Source: an uncultured Chloroflexota bacterium
GTDB lineage: Bacteria; Chloroflexota; Anaerolineae; Promineifilales; Promineifilaceae
Direction of reading: 5' to 3'
Assembly (NCBI GenBank): GCA_937958365.1
Contig: CALFEW010000364.1
Coordinates: 1-5,514, forward strand
Length of the DNA stretch: 5,514 bases
Part shown: piece by piece, positions 4,397 to 5,514 of the stretch
Position numbering within the stretch: the stretch's first letter is position 1
Layout of the letters: each line of letters begins with the position of its first letter
Notes under the pieces: generated by a model
Databases searched by the model: none
What the model was told of the DNA's origin: nothing
Seen by the model: only the letters and a program-made list of their open reading frames with translations
Translations under genes and position numbers: made by a program

Positions 4397-5514
4397 CTAC
4401 CCAGGCCCAAATCGTCGCAGTAAATTATTGTTGTGGCTGTCGTCTGGGTTGGCGCGCATGTAGCGCCGCACTTCGTCGTCGGCTAACGGCCGTTCAACGG
4501 CATGATAACCAGGCGTCGTAATGAAGCCGGCCTTCCCCAATCGGGCCAGTTCTGTCGCCGCAAACCAACGCCCGCCGGCAAGCTGCAATTCCCCAATTCG
4601 CCGCTGCTGGTGAAAATAAAGACCATCCACAATGCCCGCCGTCAGCCGGTTGACAAACATTTGGGCAAAAACGGCAATGTGACCATCCACCACCCGGCTG
4701 TGATCGGGCGTCGAATCGGGCTGAATGTCGCCCACGCCCGCGTCTAGCGCCAGCCCTTCGGCCAAAGCGGACAAACCATCGCTGAGGGCGGTGGTGATTG
4801 CGCCGCGCACGCGGAAGGGCGCGGCAGCGATGTCTGTTTCTACTTCGCCCAGGCTGGTCCCCTGGCTGGCCAGGATGATGCCGCCCAACAGCGGCCCCAG
4901 CCCAAAGGTGAAAAGGCCACCCAACGGCCCGGACAAAAAGAGCAGCAAGTCTGTCCACCAGGGCAGGTCTACGTTGACGGCAATCTGGCTGCTGTCTGCG
5001 GCAAACTGGGTTGTGCCGCGCAACAGGCGCACTCGCACCGGACCGAGGAAGGTGATGACGGCCGTATCTTGTTCGGCACGGCCGTTTACTTGCAGCGCAT
5101 CCCCTTGCATCACCAAAGAAAGGTCGGTGATCGTCGCATCATTCACCTCTGTATTCACCATGGCCGCAGCTTCAGCGGCCAAAACGGTGTTGAGAAGTTG
5201 GCGGCTGTAAATCACGCCAAATTCGGTCAACGTCGGCAGATGGCTGCGTTCATCACCACCGTCGGCCGCATCGCCCGGTAGCGCCACCTGAATTGCCAGC
5301 GCGTCCACGTGGTCATCATCGGTAGCGCGGCGCAGGCGCAACGCTACGGGCCAACTATCACGCGCCGGTGGGTCGTCGGGGAAAAGATTGACTTCCAGGC
5401 TATCCACAATCGGCGACACGACATCTAATTCCACCCCCGCCAAAATCGCCTGCGTCTCCGGCGAGGTGAAATAATTGTCAATCATGGCCTCGGTCAATGG
5501 GAAGGCCGGTGGTT
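4397..5514 (-). CDS. Uncharacterised protein with Gly-rich hydrophobic segment and DUF3892-like C-terminus (5' end beyond window)
   Basis: I do not recognise this gene as a whole. The frame is open to the right edge. Possible internal starts (TTG 5497, ATG 5485) lack a convincing ribosome site and the residues before them read on naturally (PPAFPL), so the true N-terminus probably lies outside. Numbering from the TTG, residues 20-180 look like alternating beta strands (for example LEVNLF 34-39, ATITDLSLVM 121-130, DALQVNGRAE 133-142, VRVRLL 154-159). Residues 179-211 are strongly hydrophobic and rich in Gly and Leu (4865-4963), followed by amphipathic helix-like stretches at 231-292. The last 60 or so residues (GGRWFAATELARL, a Thr-Thr-Pro-Gly turn, YMRANPDD, NNNLLRRF) resemble the DUF3892 pattern of W, glycine, YLR-x-x-PD and NL. 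The beta-rich part with a basic strand pattern recalls lipid-binding (TULIP/DUF2993-like) proteins, a weak guess. Base composition matches the neighbours and the gene is convergent with the aminotransferase. Confidence 0.75.
   Translation of the reverse strand, partial: PPAFPLTEAMIDNYFTSPETQAILAGVELDVVSPIVDSLEVNLFPDDPPARDSWPVALRLRRATDDDHVDALAIQVALPGDAADGGDERSHLPTLTEFGVIYSRQLLNTVLAAEAAAMVNTEVNDATITDLSLVMQGDALQVNGRAEQDTAVITFLGPVRVRLLRGTTQFAADSSQIAVNVDLPWWTDLLLFLSGPLGGLFTFGLGPLLGGIILASQGTSLGEVETDIAAAPFRVRGAITTALSDGLSALAEGLALDAGVGDIQPDSTPDHSRVVDGHIAVFAQMFVNRLTAGIVDGLYFHQQRRIGELQLAGGRWFAATELARLGKAGFITTPGYHAVERPLADDEVRRYMRANPDDSHNNNLLRRFGPG

Larger units (their letters stand above)
471..5085. repeat. 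Iterated octamer palindrome ACGGCCGT, eight copies across the window
   Basis: Exact copies are at 471-478, 1288-1295, 1448-1455, 3138-3145, 3831-3838, 4486-4493, 5058-5065 and 5078-5085. One is intergenic. The seven coding copies use all three codon frames: ACG-GCC-GT (Thr-Ala-Val, twice), x-CGG-CCG (Arg-Pro, twice) and AC-GGC-CGT (His/Asn-Gly-Arg, three times). Base composition predicts roughly 0.1-0.2 copies. About 13 CGGCCG cores occur in total, and 8 of them carry the A...T flanks. This looks like a HIP1-type highly iterated palindrome. Confidence 0.7.

Noticed and set aside
4725..5210. Plus-strand open frame opposite the uncharacterised minus-strand gene
   Set aside because: It is rich in Ser, Arg and Pro, as expected for the reverse complement of a GC-rich gene. 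The minus frame is far longer and open to the window edge.
1..5514. CRISPR array, tRNA, rRNA, insertion sequence or defence system
   Set aside because: No regularly spaced repeats, cloverleaf, transposase motifs or terminal repeats with target duplications were seen on either strand.

Overview
The window reads as ordinary chromosomal DNA from a moderately GC-rich bacterium (about 55-60% G+C by eye). The style of the proteins, especially the MurA with Asp in place of the catalytic Cys, and the palindrome-rich spacers would suit an environmental Chloroflexota (Anaerolineae-like) genome. That assignment is an inference from memory, not a measurement. I see no phage, transposase, CRISPR, tRNA or rRNA.

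Layout: (1) Positions 1-374, minus strand, hold the N-terminal third of GDP-mannose 4,6-dehydratase (gmd), cut by the window edge. It has its own good ribosome binding site and a clear sigma70-type promoter (TTTACG-17-TATAAT) at 442-470. (2) Positions 525-1817, minus strand, hold a complete murA, the first committed step of peptidoglycan synthesis. Its active-site loop carries Asp117 where most MurA enzymes have Cys, which predicts fosfomycin insensitivity. (3) Positions 1818-2162 are a 345-base divergent control region with several small dyads, including a CRP/FNR-like GTGA-N6-TCAC site touching a TTGACA box. (4) Positions 2163-2921, plus strand, encode a family I CoA-transferase beta subunit (GctB-like). 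(5) Positions 2978-4303, plus strand, encode a class III PLP aminotransferase 56 bases downstream, probably co-transcribed. (6) Positions 4304-4396 are a short convergent spacer with a perfect 15-bp inverted repeat. (7) Positions 4397-5514, minus strand, hold an uncharacterised protein open to the right edge, with a Gly-rich hydrophobic segment and a C-terminal tail that resembles DUF3892.

The left half concerns envelope building (peptidoglycan precursor and GDP-4-keto-6-deoxymannose for deoxysugars). The middle pair looks like amino-acid or beta-amino-acid metabolism through CoA thioesters, but the CoA-transferase alpha subunit expected next to the beta subunit is not in the window.

The most unusual DNA-level signal is the palindrome ACGGCCGT. 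It occurs eight times in 5.5 kb, in all three codon frames and once between genes, against well under one expected by base composition. This looks like a highly iterated palindrome comparable in density to HIP1 of cyanobacteria. I found no convincing new multi-gene system.
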